From: a bacterium
GTDB taxonomy: Bacteria > Armatimonadota > Zipacnadia > Zipacnadales > UBA11051
DNA: 64,000 nucleotides
Direction: 5' to 3'
Assembly (NCBI GenBank): GCA_021372615.1
Contig: JAJFUB010000131.1
Span: 1-64,000, forward strand
Under the pieces are notes generated by a model, which saw only the letters and a list, made by a program, of their open reading frames with translations, was not told the DNA's origin and made no database searches. Made by a program: the position numbers and the translations under genes. Shown one piece after another: positions 15,519 through 24,591 of the stretch; positions within the stretch are counted from its first letter, which is position 1, and every line of letters begins with the position of its first letter.

Positions 15519-16679
15519 CTAGCGGCGCCGGAGGAAGGCCGGGATGTCTATGTCGTCCTCGTCGTAGGTCGGCTCTTCCTGGTACGGGGTAGCGCGGCGT
15601 GGCTGGGTCTGTTCGGACGCGGTCTCGGGCTGGGCGGGGGCGGCCGTGGCCGCTGCCGCGGGCGCTGAGGCTGGACTCGAGGCAGCCGCTTCCTTCGTCG
15701 CCGGGGCTTCCGCGGCGGGCTCGCGCTGCTCGAAGCCGGTCGCCAGCACCGTGATCCGCACGGTGCCCTCCATCTTGTCGTCAATCACCGCGCCGAGGGT
15801 CAGGTCCGTCTCATCGCCGTCGCCGCTGGCGGCTTCCTGCACGATGCGCGCGGCGGCATGGATCTCGTCGAGCGTCAGGTCGGGACCGCCCGTGACGTTG
15901 AGCAGGACGGCGCCGGCGCCGGCGATGCTGGTCTCCAGCAGCGGGCTGTTGATCGCGGCCTGCGCGGCGTCGGTGGCCCGGTTCTGGCCGGAGGATTCGC
16001 CAATGCCCATCATGGCCGTCCCGGCGTCCGCCATCACGGCGCGCACGTCAGCGAAGTCGAGGTTGATGAGACCCGGCACAACGATGACTTCGCTGATGCC
16101 CTTGACGCCCTGCTGCAGCACGGTGTCCGCGAAGGCGAAGGCCTCCTTGAGCGTCAGTTCCTTCTCGGCCAGGGACAGCAGGCGATCATTCGGGATGACG
16201 ATGAGGGTGTCCACGTTGGCCTTCAGGCGCGCCAGGCCCTCTTCAGCCAGCTTGGTGCGCTTCTTGCCTTCGACGGAGAAGGGCTTGGTGACGACGGCAA
16301 CCGTGAGGGCGCCCAGCTCCTTGGAGATCTCCGCCACAATGGCGCTGGCGCCCGTGCCGGTGCCGCCGCCCATCCCAGCGGTGATGAACACCATGTCGGC
16401 CCCGTCGAGGGCGATCATGATGTCCTGACGGCTCTCCTCGGCGGCCTTGCGGCCCAGCTCGGGGTTGCCGCCGGTGCCCAGACCGCGGGTCAGCTCGGCG
16501 CCGATCTGCAGCTTGCAGTCCGCCGCCGACAGGTCAAGCACCTGGTTGTCGGTGTTGACCGCCAGGTACTCCACACCCATGAGTCCGGACTCAATCATCC
16601 GGTCCACGGCATTCGAGCCACCGCCGCCGACACCCACCACTCGGATCTTGGCGTATTCCTCCACATTGGGCCTGAGCAT
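15519..16679 (-). CDS. ftsZ: cell division protein FtsZ
   Basis: A 386-residue tubulin homologue that polymerises with GTP to build the division ring. [13 protein letters not shown] (16-28) and the tubulin signature GMGGGTGTG (102-110) are intact, the T7 loop [11 protein letters not shown] carries the catalytic Asp, and an Ala/Pro/Glu-rich linker (about 320-370) leads to the C-terminal peptide [11 protein letters not shown], the docking site for partners such as FtsA or SepF. GGAGG precedes the ATG. It stands apart from a dcw cluster here: its upstream neighbour is an aldolase, and its own consensus promoter lies about 80-105 bp ahead. Confidence 0.98.
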   Translation of the reverse strand: MLRPNVEEYAKIRVVGVGGGGSNAVDRMIESGLMGVEYLAVNTDNQVLDLSAADCKLQIGAELTRGLGTGGNPELGRKAAEESRQDIMIALDGADMVFITAGMGGGTGTGASAIVAEISKELGALTVAVVTKPFSVEGKKRTKLAEEGLARLKANVDTLIVIPNDRLLSLAEKELTLKEAFAFADTVLQQGVKGISEVIVVPGLINLDFADVRAVMADAGTAMMGIGESSGQNRATDAAQAAINSPLLETSIAGAGAVLLNVTGGPDLTLDEIHAAARIVQEAASGDGDETDLTLGAVIDDKMEGTVRITVLATGFEQREPAAEAPATKEAAASSPASAPAAAATAAPAQPETASEQTQPRRATPYQEEPTYDEDDIDIPAFLRRR

Positions 16680-16756
16680 GGACTCCGGCGCCTCCTTACT
16701 TGATCAGGGCTTCGGGGACCGACAAGTCACGTGGACCGTGGCAGCGAAGTGAAGCA

Positions 16757-16785
16757 ATTATAGTTGCGGCCTAGAACGGTGTCAA
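16757..16785 (-). promoter_or_regulatory. perfect consensus promoter of ftsZ
   Basis: Minus strand TTGACA, 17 bp, TATAAT: both hexamers match the sigma70 consensus exactly. Transcription would begin near 16750 and leave a leader of about 70 bases before the ftsZ ATG. Confidence 0.88.
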
Positions 16786-16799
16786 CGAAACAAGCCGCC

Positions 16800-16819
16800 A
16801 CGGGCGGGAGATTGCCCGT
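16800..16819 (-). terminator. possible weak terminator after the aldolase gene
   Basis: Read on the minus strand, ACGGGC and GCCCGT form a 6-bp stem with an 8-base loop, followed by GGCGGCTTGTTTCGTT. It would insulate ftsZ from the aldolase gene. The stem is short and the T tract broken. Confidence 0.35.
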
Positions 16820-16879
16820 CGTTGCCATCCACACCTTCATGGTCTGGCAACATTTTGCAGAGCATTCCGCTTCTGCGGA

Positions 16880-17671
16880 TCACCGCCCCATGTCTTTGAG
16901 CAAATCCCGGAAGTCGTCCAGGGTCTTGCGGAAGCCCTGAAACAGGATGCCATAGTCGGAGGCCAGGGCGATGAACTGCGCCCCGCGCTCGATCAGCCAG
17001 CGCGTGTGCTCGGGGTTGAGCCCCGGCGCCCCCCACCACTTGCCCACCGCGCGGCAGGCCTGCCCCACCCGCTCCTGCGCCGCCAGCACCTTCTCATGGC
17101 GGTACTGCTTGGCCACGCCATAGCTCTGCGACAGATCGCCCGGCCCCACCAGAATACCGTCAATGCCGTCCACCCCGATGATCTCCTCGATGACGTCCAC
17201 ACCCTCGTAGTCCTCGATCTGCACCAGGATGAAGGTCTCGCGGTTGAGGCCCGCCAGGTCGTCCTCGTGCAGGCCGAACAGCGTGTCGGCGCCGACGCCA
17301 TCCATGCCCCGCCGGCCCACCGGCGCATACTTGGCGTTGTAGACGGCGAACTCGGCCTCGGCCTTTGTCTTGATGTGCGGGACCATGATGCCGGCGGCGC
17401 CGTCCTCAAGCGGGCGGAAGTAGTCGGCATAGGAGTCCTTGCGGATGCGGACCACCGAGTCGCAGTCACCCGCGCGGGCTGCCAGCGTCATCACCGCTGC
17501 GTCCTGGTAGCTGAAGTCGCGGTGCTCCATGTCCACCCACACGCCATCGAACCCCATCCGGGCGGCCATCTCCGTCAGACGCCACGAGTAGGTGAAGCTG
17601 GGGTTGGTGATGAGGGCGACGCCGCCCCCGCGAATGACCTCGAGTATCTTGCTCCTGCGCATGCGAACCAT
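16880..17671 (-). CDS. HpcH/HpaI-family aldolase
   Basis: A 263-residue class II aldolase of the HpaI group, a TIM barrel that cleaves 4-hydroxy-2-oxo acids to pyruvate and an aldehyde. Family landmarks are FDGVWVDMEHRDFSY (metal/substrate strand), GAAGIMVPHIKTKAEAE, ILVQIEDYEGVD with the metal Glu, and GILVGPGDLSQSYG. Length fits (250-270). Relatives act on 2-keto-3-deoxy sugar acids or aromatic breakdown products; which one is not visible. Two nearby start codons (17671 and 17662) are possible. A short palindrome CTACATAGTAG at 17678-17688 lies just upstream of the start. Confidence 0.88.
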   Translation of the reverse strand: MVRMRRSKILEVIRGGGVALITNPSFTYSWRLTEMAARMGFDGVWVDMEHRDFSYQDAAVMTLAARAGDCDSVVRIRKDSYADYFRPLEDGAAGIMVPHIKTKAEAEFAVYNAKYAPVGRRGMDGVGADTLFGLHEDDLAGLNRETFILVQIEDYEGVDVIEEIIGVDGIDGILVGPGDLSQSYGVAKQYRHEKVLAAQERVGQACRAVGKWWGAPGLNPEHTRWLIERGAQFIALASDYGILFQGFRKTLDDFRDLLKDMGR

Positions 17672-17754
17672 CCTGTGCTACATAGTAGGAGAGGCGTGGC
17701 TCCTTCGAGACGTGGGGCAGGAGGACCTGCCCGCAACGGCGGGTCTCGCGGAAG

Positions 17755-17783
17755 TTGCGTCGAAGCGGTCCGTGCGCTACAAT
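17755..17783 (+). promoter_or_regulatory. promoter of the KimA-like/yvcK operon
   Basis: TTGCGT, 17 bp, TACAAT, about 75 bp before the first transporter ATG. I looked in this leader for a c-di-AMP (ydaO-type) riboswitch, which controls kimA in Bacillus, and saw none of its conserved GGGGUGAA-type core. Confidence 0.65.
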
Positions 17784-17856
17784 TCCGCCTGTTCATCCCC
17801 CGCAAGCCGTCGCAGCGTCCGCGCCCGGGGCGATCTGTTCCCACTGAGGTCAACTC

Positions 17857-19848
17857 ATGCCGTATTCGTTGCGCCGCTTGCTGATCGGATCACCGCTGGC
17901 CACCAGCCGCATGACGCATGAGCGCATCGGCCCCGTGGTCGGGCTTTCCGTGTTCTCCGCTGACGCGCTGTCCTCCGTCGCCTACGGGACCGAGGAGGTG
18001 CTCCTGGCCCTGGCGCTGGCGGGCGTCGCCGGGCTGCAGGTGTCCATCTACCCCGCCATCGCCATCGCCATTCTCATCTGCATCGTGGCTTTCTCGTACC
18101 GCCAGACGATCCTGGCCTACCCCGATGGCGGCGGCGCATACATCGTGGCTCGCGAGAACCTCGGGGTGATGCCCGGTCTCATCGCCGGTGCTGCACTGCT
18201 GGTGGACTACATCCTCACCGTGGCTGTGAGCGTCACTTCGGGGGTCGCGGCCGTCATCTCGGCCTGTCCGGCTCTACTCGAGTACCGTGTGCTGCTCGCG
18301 GTAGTCGTCATTGCGTTCGTCGCCCTGGTCAACCTGCGCGGCACCCGCGAGTCGGGGTTCTTCTTCGCCGTGCCGACGTACGTGTTCATCTTCTCAATTC
18401 TCGCACTCATCGCCGTCGGGCTCGTGCGTACTGCCTACCCACCGGTGCCGGAGGTCATGAACCCGGCGTGGCTGCCCGCGGTGCCGGCGCCGCTGACGCT
18501 CTTTCTAGTGCTCCGGGCGTTCGCCTCCGGCTGCGCGGCCCTGACCGGCATCGAGGCGGTCGCCAACGGCGTGCAGGCTTTCCGCACGCCCTCCGCCCAG
18601 AACGCCGTCAAGGTCATGGTGGCCCTGGCGGCGCTCCTATTCGTGATGTTCATCGGCATCAGTTGGCTCGCACACGTGTATCATGTCACGCCCGATCCCC
18701 ACGCCCGCGAGACGGTCGTGTCACAGATCGCCGAGGCGGTCTTCGGGCGCGGCCCGATCTACATGGTGGTCCAGTTCTCGACGGCCGTCATCCTGTTCCT
18801 GGCGGCCAACACCAGCTTCGCCGGCTTCCCGAGGCTGCTGTCGCTGCTGGCCCGCGATGGCTACGTGCCGCGCCAACTGGCTCACCTCGGCGACCGCCTG
18901 GTCTACAGTAACGGCATCGTCCTGCTGGGAAGCGCGGCCATCGCGCTGGTCATCATTTTCGGCGGGCTGACCCACGCGCTCATTCCGCTGTACGCAGTGG
19001 GCGTCTTCCTGGCCTTTACCCTCTCGCAGACGGGCATGGTGGTCCGCTGGCTGCGCCTGAAGGGACAGCATTGGCAACTGAACCTGATCGTCAACAGCGT
19101 GGGGGCCCTGACCACCTGCCTGGTTCTCTCGATCATTCTGGCTGTCAAGTTCATGGCCGGGGCGTGGATGGTGGCCCTGTTCCTCCCTGTGATGGTCTTC
19201 CAGTTCATCTCCACCCACCGGCACTACGCCGGCGTGGCCGAGCTGCTGCGCCTGGACGTCATCGAGAAGCTGCCGGTGCGCCCCACCCGCGTGATCGTCC
19301 CGGTGGCGGGCCTGCACAAGGGCGTGCTGCGGGCCCTGCGCTTCGCTGTGGGCCTCAATTGCCCCGTGCAGGCGGTGCATGTGGCGACACTGGCGGATGA
19401 GGCGGAGAAGCTGAAGAAACAGTGGGAGAAGCTGCAGGTAGACATCCCCCTTGTCATCCTGGAGTCGCCCTACCGCTCGCTGGCCGCGCCGCTGCTGGAC
19501 TACGTGGACGCGGCCCTCGCAGCCGACCCGGAAGCCTTCGTGGCGGTCGTCATCCCCGAGTTCGTCCCCCAGCACTGGCGCCACGCGGTGCTGCACAACC
19601 AGTCGGCCGTGCTGTTGCAGTTCGCCCTGCGCTCGCGGCCCAACGCGGTCCTCATCTCCATCCGCTACCTGCTCAGTGAGGCTGCGCGCGCCAAGCAGGA
19701 GTCCAACCGCCCCGAGGCCGCCTCAGGGGCGCCGGTCCAGGCGCCTGATACTGCCCCCGCCCCGGCCGCTGCGCCCCCGCCAGGCAGCACAGGGGTCGCG
19801 GCGGCGGGACCTTCGGAGGACGATCCGCCGCCCTCCGCCACCGACTAG
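17857..19848 (+). CDS. KimA-like potassium transporter (APC superfamily), copy 1
   Basis: A 663-residue transporter. The start SLRRLLIGSPLATSR, LSSVAYGTEEVLLAL and the YPDGGGAYIVARENLG stretch match KimA (formerly YdaO) of Bacillus subtilis, a high-affinity proton-coupled potassium importer, as I remember it. About twelve membrane helices span residues 30-455. A cytosolic universal-stress-like domain follows (about 470-610), starting RVIVPVAGLHKGVLRALRFA, the domain that binds c-di-AMP in KimA. The last 50 residues are Pro/Ala-rich tail. GAGGT precedes the ATG. The next gene is a paralogue with the same architecture. Confidence 0.85.
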   Translation: MPYSLRRLLIGSPLATSRMTHERIGPVVGLSVFSADALSSVAYGTEEVLLALALAGVAGLQVSIYPAIAIAILICIVAFSYRQTILAYPDGGGAYIVARENLGVMPGLIAGAALLVDYILTVAVSVTSGVAAVISACPALLEYRVLLAVVVIAFVALVNLRGTRESGFFFAVPTYVFIFSILALIAVGLVRTAYPPVPEVMNPAWLPAVPAPLTLFLVLRAFASGCAALTGIEAVANGVQAFRTPSAQNAVKVMVALAALLFVMFIGISWLAHVYHVTPDPHARETVVSQIAEAVFGRGPIYMVVQFSTAVILFLAANTSFAGFPRLLSLLARDGYVPRQLAHLGDRLVYSNGIVLLGSAAIALVIIFGGLTHALIPLYAVGVFLAFTLSQTGMVVRWLRLKGQHWQLNLIVNSVGALTTCLVLSIILAVKFMAGAWMVALFLPVMVFQFISTHRHYAGVAELLRLDVIEKLPVRPTRVIVPVAGLHKGVLRALRFAVGLNCPVQAVHVATLADEAEKLKKQWEKLQVDIPLVILESPYRSLAAPLLDYVDAALAADPEAFVAVVIPEFVPQHWRHAVLHNQSAVLLQFALRSRPNAVLISIRYLLSEAARAKQESNRPEAASGAPVQAPDTAPAPAAAPPPGSTGVAAAGPSEDDPPPSATD

Positions 19849-19912
19849 CCACAGGGCAATCGCCGTCCCCACTTCCCGTACTGTTGACGCACTCCTGGAG
19901 GAGCAATAGCCG

Positions 19913-21823
19913 ATGCCGCATTCACTGCGCCGCCTGCTGCTGGGCACACCCCTGGCGACTAGTCGGATGATGCACGAACGGATCGGTCCTGCCGTGGGGC
20001 TCTCGGTCTTCTCAGCCGATGCTCTCTCTTCGGTCGCCTATGGCACTGAAGAGGTGCTATTGGCGCTGGTCGTGGCCGGTAGCGCGGGGCTGCAGCTCTC
20101 GATCTACCCGGCCATCGGGATCGCGATCCTCATCACCATCGTCGCCTTCTCCTATCGCCAGACCATCCTGCACTACCCGGACGGCGGCGGAGCGTACATT
20201 GTGGCGAAGGACAACCTGGGCACCCGTGCCGGCCTCGTAGCCGGGGCGGCGCTGCTGGTGGACTATGTCCTGACCGTCGCGGTGAGCGTCACGTCGGGGG
20301 TGGCCGCCGTTGTGTCCGCGGCGCCCGGTCTGGCCGAACACCGGGTCGCCATCGCGCTGGTGATGATCACCTTCGTGGCCCTGGTCAATCTCCGAGGAAC
20401 ACGCGAGTCGGGCGCATTCTTCGCCGTGCCGACGTACCTGTTCATCCTGTCCATGCTGGGCCTGATCGCCGCCGGACTGATCCGCAATCTTCACGGCCCG
20501 ATCCCGGAGGGGGCGCGTTCGGACTGGCTGATGGAGTGGGGCCAGCGCGAGGAACTCCACGCCTTGACCTTCTTCCTCATCCTGCGGGCGTTTGCGTCGG
20601 GCTGCGCCGCTCTCACCGGCATCGAGGCCGTCGCTAACGGCGTGCGGGCCTTCCGGGAACCCGCGGCGCATAACGCCATCAGGGTCATGACGGCGTTGGC
20701 CGCGCTGCTGTTCACGATGTTCATCGGCATCAGTTGGCTGGCACATGCTTACCATATCGTGCCCGACCCGACCCTCAAGGAGACGGTGGTGTCGCAGATC
20801 GCGGCCCTGGTCTTTGGCCGGGGGCTGGTCTACTACGTCATCCAGGCCGCCACCGCCATGATCCTGTTCCTGGCGGTCAACACCAGCTTCGCCGACTTCC
20901 CCCGGCTCAGCTCCCTGCTCGCCCGCGACGGCTTCATGCCGCGCCAGTTTGCTCACCTGGGCGACCGCCTGGTCTTCAGCAATGGCATCATCATCCTGGC
21001 ACTGGCCGCCAGCGTGCTGGTACTGCTCTTCCAGGGCCTGACCCACTACCTCATCCCTCTGTATGCGGTCGGCGTGTTCCTCGCGTTCACCCTGTCGCAG
21101 ACCGGCATGGTGGTCCGCTGGTGGCGGAAGCGCGAGCCCGGCTGGCAGGCGGGCATGGTCATCAACGGCATCGGCGCCGTCACGACCTGTGTCGTCTTGT
21201 GTGTCATTCTGATGGTGAAGTTCACCCATGGCGCGTGGATGGTGGCAGTGCTGCTGCCGCTGCTGGTGCTGGAGTTCCGGGCCATCAAGCAGCACTACGC
21301 CGGGGTGGGGCGCCTGCTGAAGCTGGACAAGATCGAGAAGGTGCCCGTGCGGCCCACAACGGTCATCATCCCCGTGGCCGGCCTGCACAAGGGCGTCATC
21401 CGGGCCCTGCGGTTTGCGGCCGGGCTGCACACCCCTGCCCGGGCCGTGCATATCGCCACCAACCCCGAAGAGGCCGAGAAGCTCAAGCAGCAGTGGGGGC
21501 AGCTTGATCTCGACATCCCGCTGGAGATCGTGGATTCGCCATACCGGTCCCTGAGCGGGCCGCTGCTGGACTATGTGGATGCCCTCCTGGCGGCCGACCC
21601 GCAGTCGTTCGTGGCTGTCATCATCCCGGAGTTCGTCCCGCAGCACTGGCGCCACGCTTTCCTGCACAACCAATCCGCCATCCTTCTCTCCTTCGCCCTG
21701 CGCTCGCGTCCCAACGCGGTTCTCATTACAGTACGCCACGCGCTCGCCGAGGACACGCCGCCTGCCGCGCCGTCGGCAGGACCCGCGCCGGCTGAGGGCG
21801 AACCTAACGATGGTCGTCCATGA
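19913..21823 (+). CDS. KimA-like potassium transporter, copy 2
   Basis: A 636-residue paralogue of the preceding gene, with the same order of helices and C-terminal cytosolic domain. Long stretches are identical or nearly so, for example LSVFSADALSSVAYGTEEVL, TGIEAVANG and IPEFVPQHWRHA. It differs in a charged insert near residue 200 (RSDWLMEWGQREEL) and a shorter tail. GGAGGAGCAATAGCCG precedes the ATG. Two copies in tandem suggest a duplication followed by divergence in affinity or regulation, or a heteromeric transporter; KimA is known to act as a dimer. yvcK follows 21 bp later. Confidence 0.85.
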   Translation: MPHSLRRLLLGTPLATSRMMHERIGPAVGLSVFSADALSSVAYGTEEVLLALVVAGSAGLQLSIYPAIGIAILITIVAFSYRQTILHYPDGGGAYIVAKDNLGTRAGLVAGAALLVDYVLTVAVSVTSGVAAVVSAAPGLAEHRVAIALVMITFVALVNLRGTRESGAFFAVPTYLFILSMLGLIAAGLIRNLHGPIPEGARSDWLMEWGQREELHALTFFLILRAFASGCAALTGIEAVANGVRAFREPAAHNAIRVMTALAALLFTMFIGISWLAHAYHIVPDPTLKETVVSQIAALVFGRGLVYYVIQAATAMILFLAVNTSFADFPRLSSLLARDGFMPRQFAHLGDRLVFSNGIIILALAASVLVLLFQGLTHYLIPLYAVGVFLAFTLSQTGMVVRWWRKREPGWQAGMVINGIGAVTTCVVLCVILMVKFTHGAWMVAVLLPLLVLEFRAIKQHYAGVGRLLKLDKIEKVPVRPTTVIIPVAGLHKGVIRALRFAAGLHTPARAVHIATNPEEAEKLKQQWGQLDLDIPLEIVDSPYRSLSGPLLDYVDALLAADPQSFVAVIIPEFVPQHWRHAFLHNQSAILLSFALRSRPNAVLITVRHALAEDTPPAAPSAGPAPAEGEPNDGRP

Positions 21824-21844
21824 AGGCGTTGTGATCGGAGATCC

Positions 21845-23107
21845 ATGAGCAGCTTCCGTCGCGCCCTTCGCTGGCTGCAGCCCGGTCTCGGCGTCAAACG
21901 CTGGGTCCTGCTGCTCATCCTCGGCCTGGTGTTGGTGGGCCTGGGGGCCCTGCTGAGCTTCAACCTGCTGCTTGGCGAGCTGATCGCCAGCATCGGCAGC
22001 ACCGATCAGGCGGCGCGGGTCGGGCTGCTGGTGCTGCTGGTCGGGCTCATCGTCGTCGCGGTGTCGTTCGTGGCCGTAGTGCGCAACATCGCCCGGGCGC
22101 TTTTGCCTGACGAGACGCAACTGGTGGACCGCATGTGGCAGCAGCGGCGCCTGGGCAGCGGCCTGAAGATCGTGGCCCTGGGTGGTGGGACCGGCCTGTC
22201 GTCCCTCCTGCGCGGCCTCAAGGCCTTCACAACCAACCTCACGGCGATCGTCGTGGTCTCCGACGACGGTGGCAGTTCCGGCCGCCTGCGCAAGGAGATG
22301 CCTTCGCTCACGCTGGCTCCCGGCGACATCCGCAACTGCCTGGCCGCCCTGGCCGATGAAGAGCCCCTGATGACGCAGATGCTCCAGTACCGCTTCGATG
22401 AGCGGGCCCCGGAGCTGGGCGGGCACAGCCTGGGCAACCTGCTCATCGCCGCCCTGGAGCACATCACCGGCGATTTTGAGGCGGCCATTCTCGAGACCAG
22501 CCGCGTCCTGGCCATTCGCGGCAAGGTGCTCCCCCCCACCCTCGACAGCGTGCGGCTGTGCGCGCGCCTGCAGGACGGGCAGCAGCTCCGGGGTGAGAGC
22601 AGCATCAGCCAGTCGCCCTGCGCCATTGACTATGTGTACCTGGATCCGCCGGATCCGGAGCCGCTGCCCGAGGTGCTGGAGGCCATCGCGGCCGCCGACC
22701 TGATCGTCATTGGCCCCGGCAGCCTGTACACCAGTCTGGTGCCGAACCTGCTTGTGCCCCGGCTGGCGCAGACCATTGCTGCTTCCAGCGCCGCCCGGGT
22801 CTATGTGTGCAACATCATGACCCAGCCCGGCGAGACCGACCACATGACCGCTGTGGACCACGCCCAGGCTCTGCGGCGGCATGTGGACGTCCCCATCTTC
22901 GAGTATGTGGTGCTCAACGAACAGCGGCCGCGCCGGGAAGTGATGGAGCGCTACGCGGCGTCAGGCGCCGAGTTCATCGTGCCGGATGTGCGGCAGATCG
23001 CCAAACTCGGGTACATCCCGATCACGGCTTCGCTGCTCCAGGAGGACGGGTTCGTCCGCCACGATCCGCAGCGACTGGCGCGGCTGCTCGTAGACCTGGC
23101 GCAGTAG
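21845..23107 (+). CDS. YvcK/GlmR-family protein with N-terminal membrane anchor
   Basis: A 420-residue protein of the CofD-like YvcK family. The family domain begins LKIVALGGGTGLSSLLRGLK (about residue 107) with the nucleotide-sugar-binding glycine loop, then VVVVSDDGGSSGRLRKE, APGDIRNCLAALAD and LIVIGPGSLYTSLVPNLLVP. In Firmicutes YvcK (GlmR) binds UDP-GlcNAc and steers carbon into cell-wall precursors. This version has two added N-terminal membrane helices (about 20-42 and 55-77) that the Bacillus protein lacks. Its position after two potassium transporters is notable, as both are linked to c-di-AMP and wall homeostasis in other bacteria. Confidence 0.9.
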   Translation: MSSFRRALRWLQPGLGVKRWVLLLILGLVLVGLGALLSFNLLLGELIASIGSTDQAARVGLLVLLVGLIVVAVSFVAVVRNIARALLPDETQLVDRMWQQRRLGSGLKIVALGGGTGLSSLLRGLKAFTTNLTAIVVVSDDGGSSGRLRKEMPSLTLAPGDIRNCLAALADEEPLMTQMLQYRFDERAPELGGHSLGNLLIAALEHITGDFEAAILETSRVLAIRGKVLPPTLDSVRLCARLQDGQQLRGESSISQSPCAIDYVYLDPPDPEPLPEVLEAIAAADLIVIGPGSLYTSLVPNLLVPRLAQTIAASSAARVYVCNIMTQPGETDHMTAVDHAQALRRHVDVPIFEYVVLNEQRPRREVMERYAASGAEFIVPDVRQIAKLGYIPITASLLQEDGFVRHDPQRLARLLVDLAQ

Positions 23108-23150
23108 CGCCATGGGCGTTCTGCACGGCTGACGTGGTTGCAGAGAGCGG

Positions 23151-23178
23151 TTGACAGTGGGTTGGCAAACAGTATAAT
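23151..23178 (+). promoter_or_regulatory. promoter of the gap operon
   Basis: TTGACA, 16 bp, TATAAT about 107 bp ahead of the gap start codon. Both hexamers are perfect. The -10 box is embedded in the inverted repeat described next, so binding there would block RNA polymerase. Confidence 0.85.
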
Positions 23179-23190
23179 GACATACTGTTT
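23167..23190. promoter_or_regulatory. palindromic operator over the gap promoter
   Basis: A perfect 9-bp inverted repeat, AAACAGTAT and ATACTGTTT separated by six bases, covers the -10 box and the likely transcription start. The AT-rich palindrome stands out in a GC-rich region and is the form expected of a dimeric repressor site. No regulator gene lies next to it; in Firmicutes the gap operon is controlled by CggR, which is not present here. Confidence 0.75.
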
Positions 23191-23192
23191 GA

Positions 23193-24338
<1,146 letters not shown>

Positions 24339-24356
24339 ACCCACGCGACGAATGAT

Positions 24357-24384
24357 ACGGCGGAGTCGGCAACGACTCCGCCGT
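24357..24384 (+). terminator. intrinsic terminator after gap
   Basis: A perfect 12-bp stem (ACGGCGGAGTCG/CGACTCCGCCGT) with loop GCAA, followed by TTTCGT. It would end or attenuate transcription between gap and pgk, letting gap be made in excess. Confidence 0.82.
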
Positions 24385-24415
24385 TTTCGTGCGAGGCTGA
24401 AGGCGAGGCCCTGCC

Positions 24416-24520
24416 ATGTTGGGGCGCATGATTCGCAACCTGATCCTGATAGGCATCTCGGCGACAGTGGCCCTGCATCTGTTACAGGCCTTTGTCTTCA
24501 GCAAGATGATGCACCACTAA
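24416..24520 (+). CDS. 34-residue single-pass membrane peptide
   Basis: A small open frame between gap and pgk reading MLGRMIRNLILIGISAT and then VALHLLQAFVFSKMMHH. It has one hydrophobic helix flanked by Arg and a His/Met-rich end. A second ATG four codons in is also possible. AGGCGAGG stands upstream. No family recognised; coding capacity by chance cannot be excluded in so short a frame, but the hydrophobic pattern is not typical of random GC-rich frames. Confidence 0.4.
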   Translation: MLGRMIRNLILIGISATVALHLLQAFVFSKMMHH

Positions 24521-24591
24521 CCGTCGCGGGCCGGAGGCCTCGGGCCTCCGTGGGCCTGCCCCATTCTCGGTTCAGGCTGGAGGAATGGCAC

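Noticed and set aside
17672-17856. c-di-AMP riboswitch before the KimA-like genes
   Set aside because: Expected from Bacillus kimA, but I could not find its conserved core or pseudoknot pairing in the 185-bp leader; only a promoter and two short palindromes are visible.
20057-22882. A 941-codon open frame on the minus strand
   Set aside because: It lies antisense to the second KimA-like gene and yvcK, is rich in His, Gln, Arg and Gly with no domain, and is what codon bias in GC-rich genes produces in the opposite frame.
24352-24591. In-frame N-terminal extension of phosphoglycerate kinase
   Set aside because: It contains the gap terminator sequence and the small peptide region, and PGK homology plus a clear Shine-Dalgarno start at 24592.
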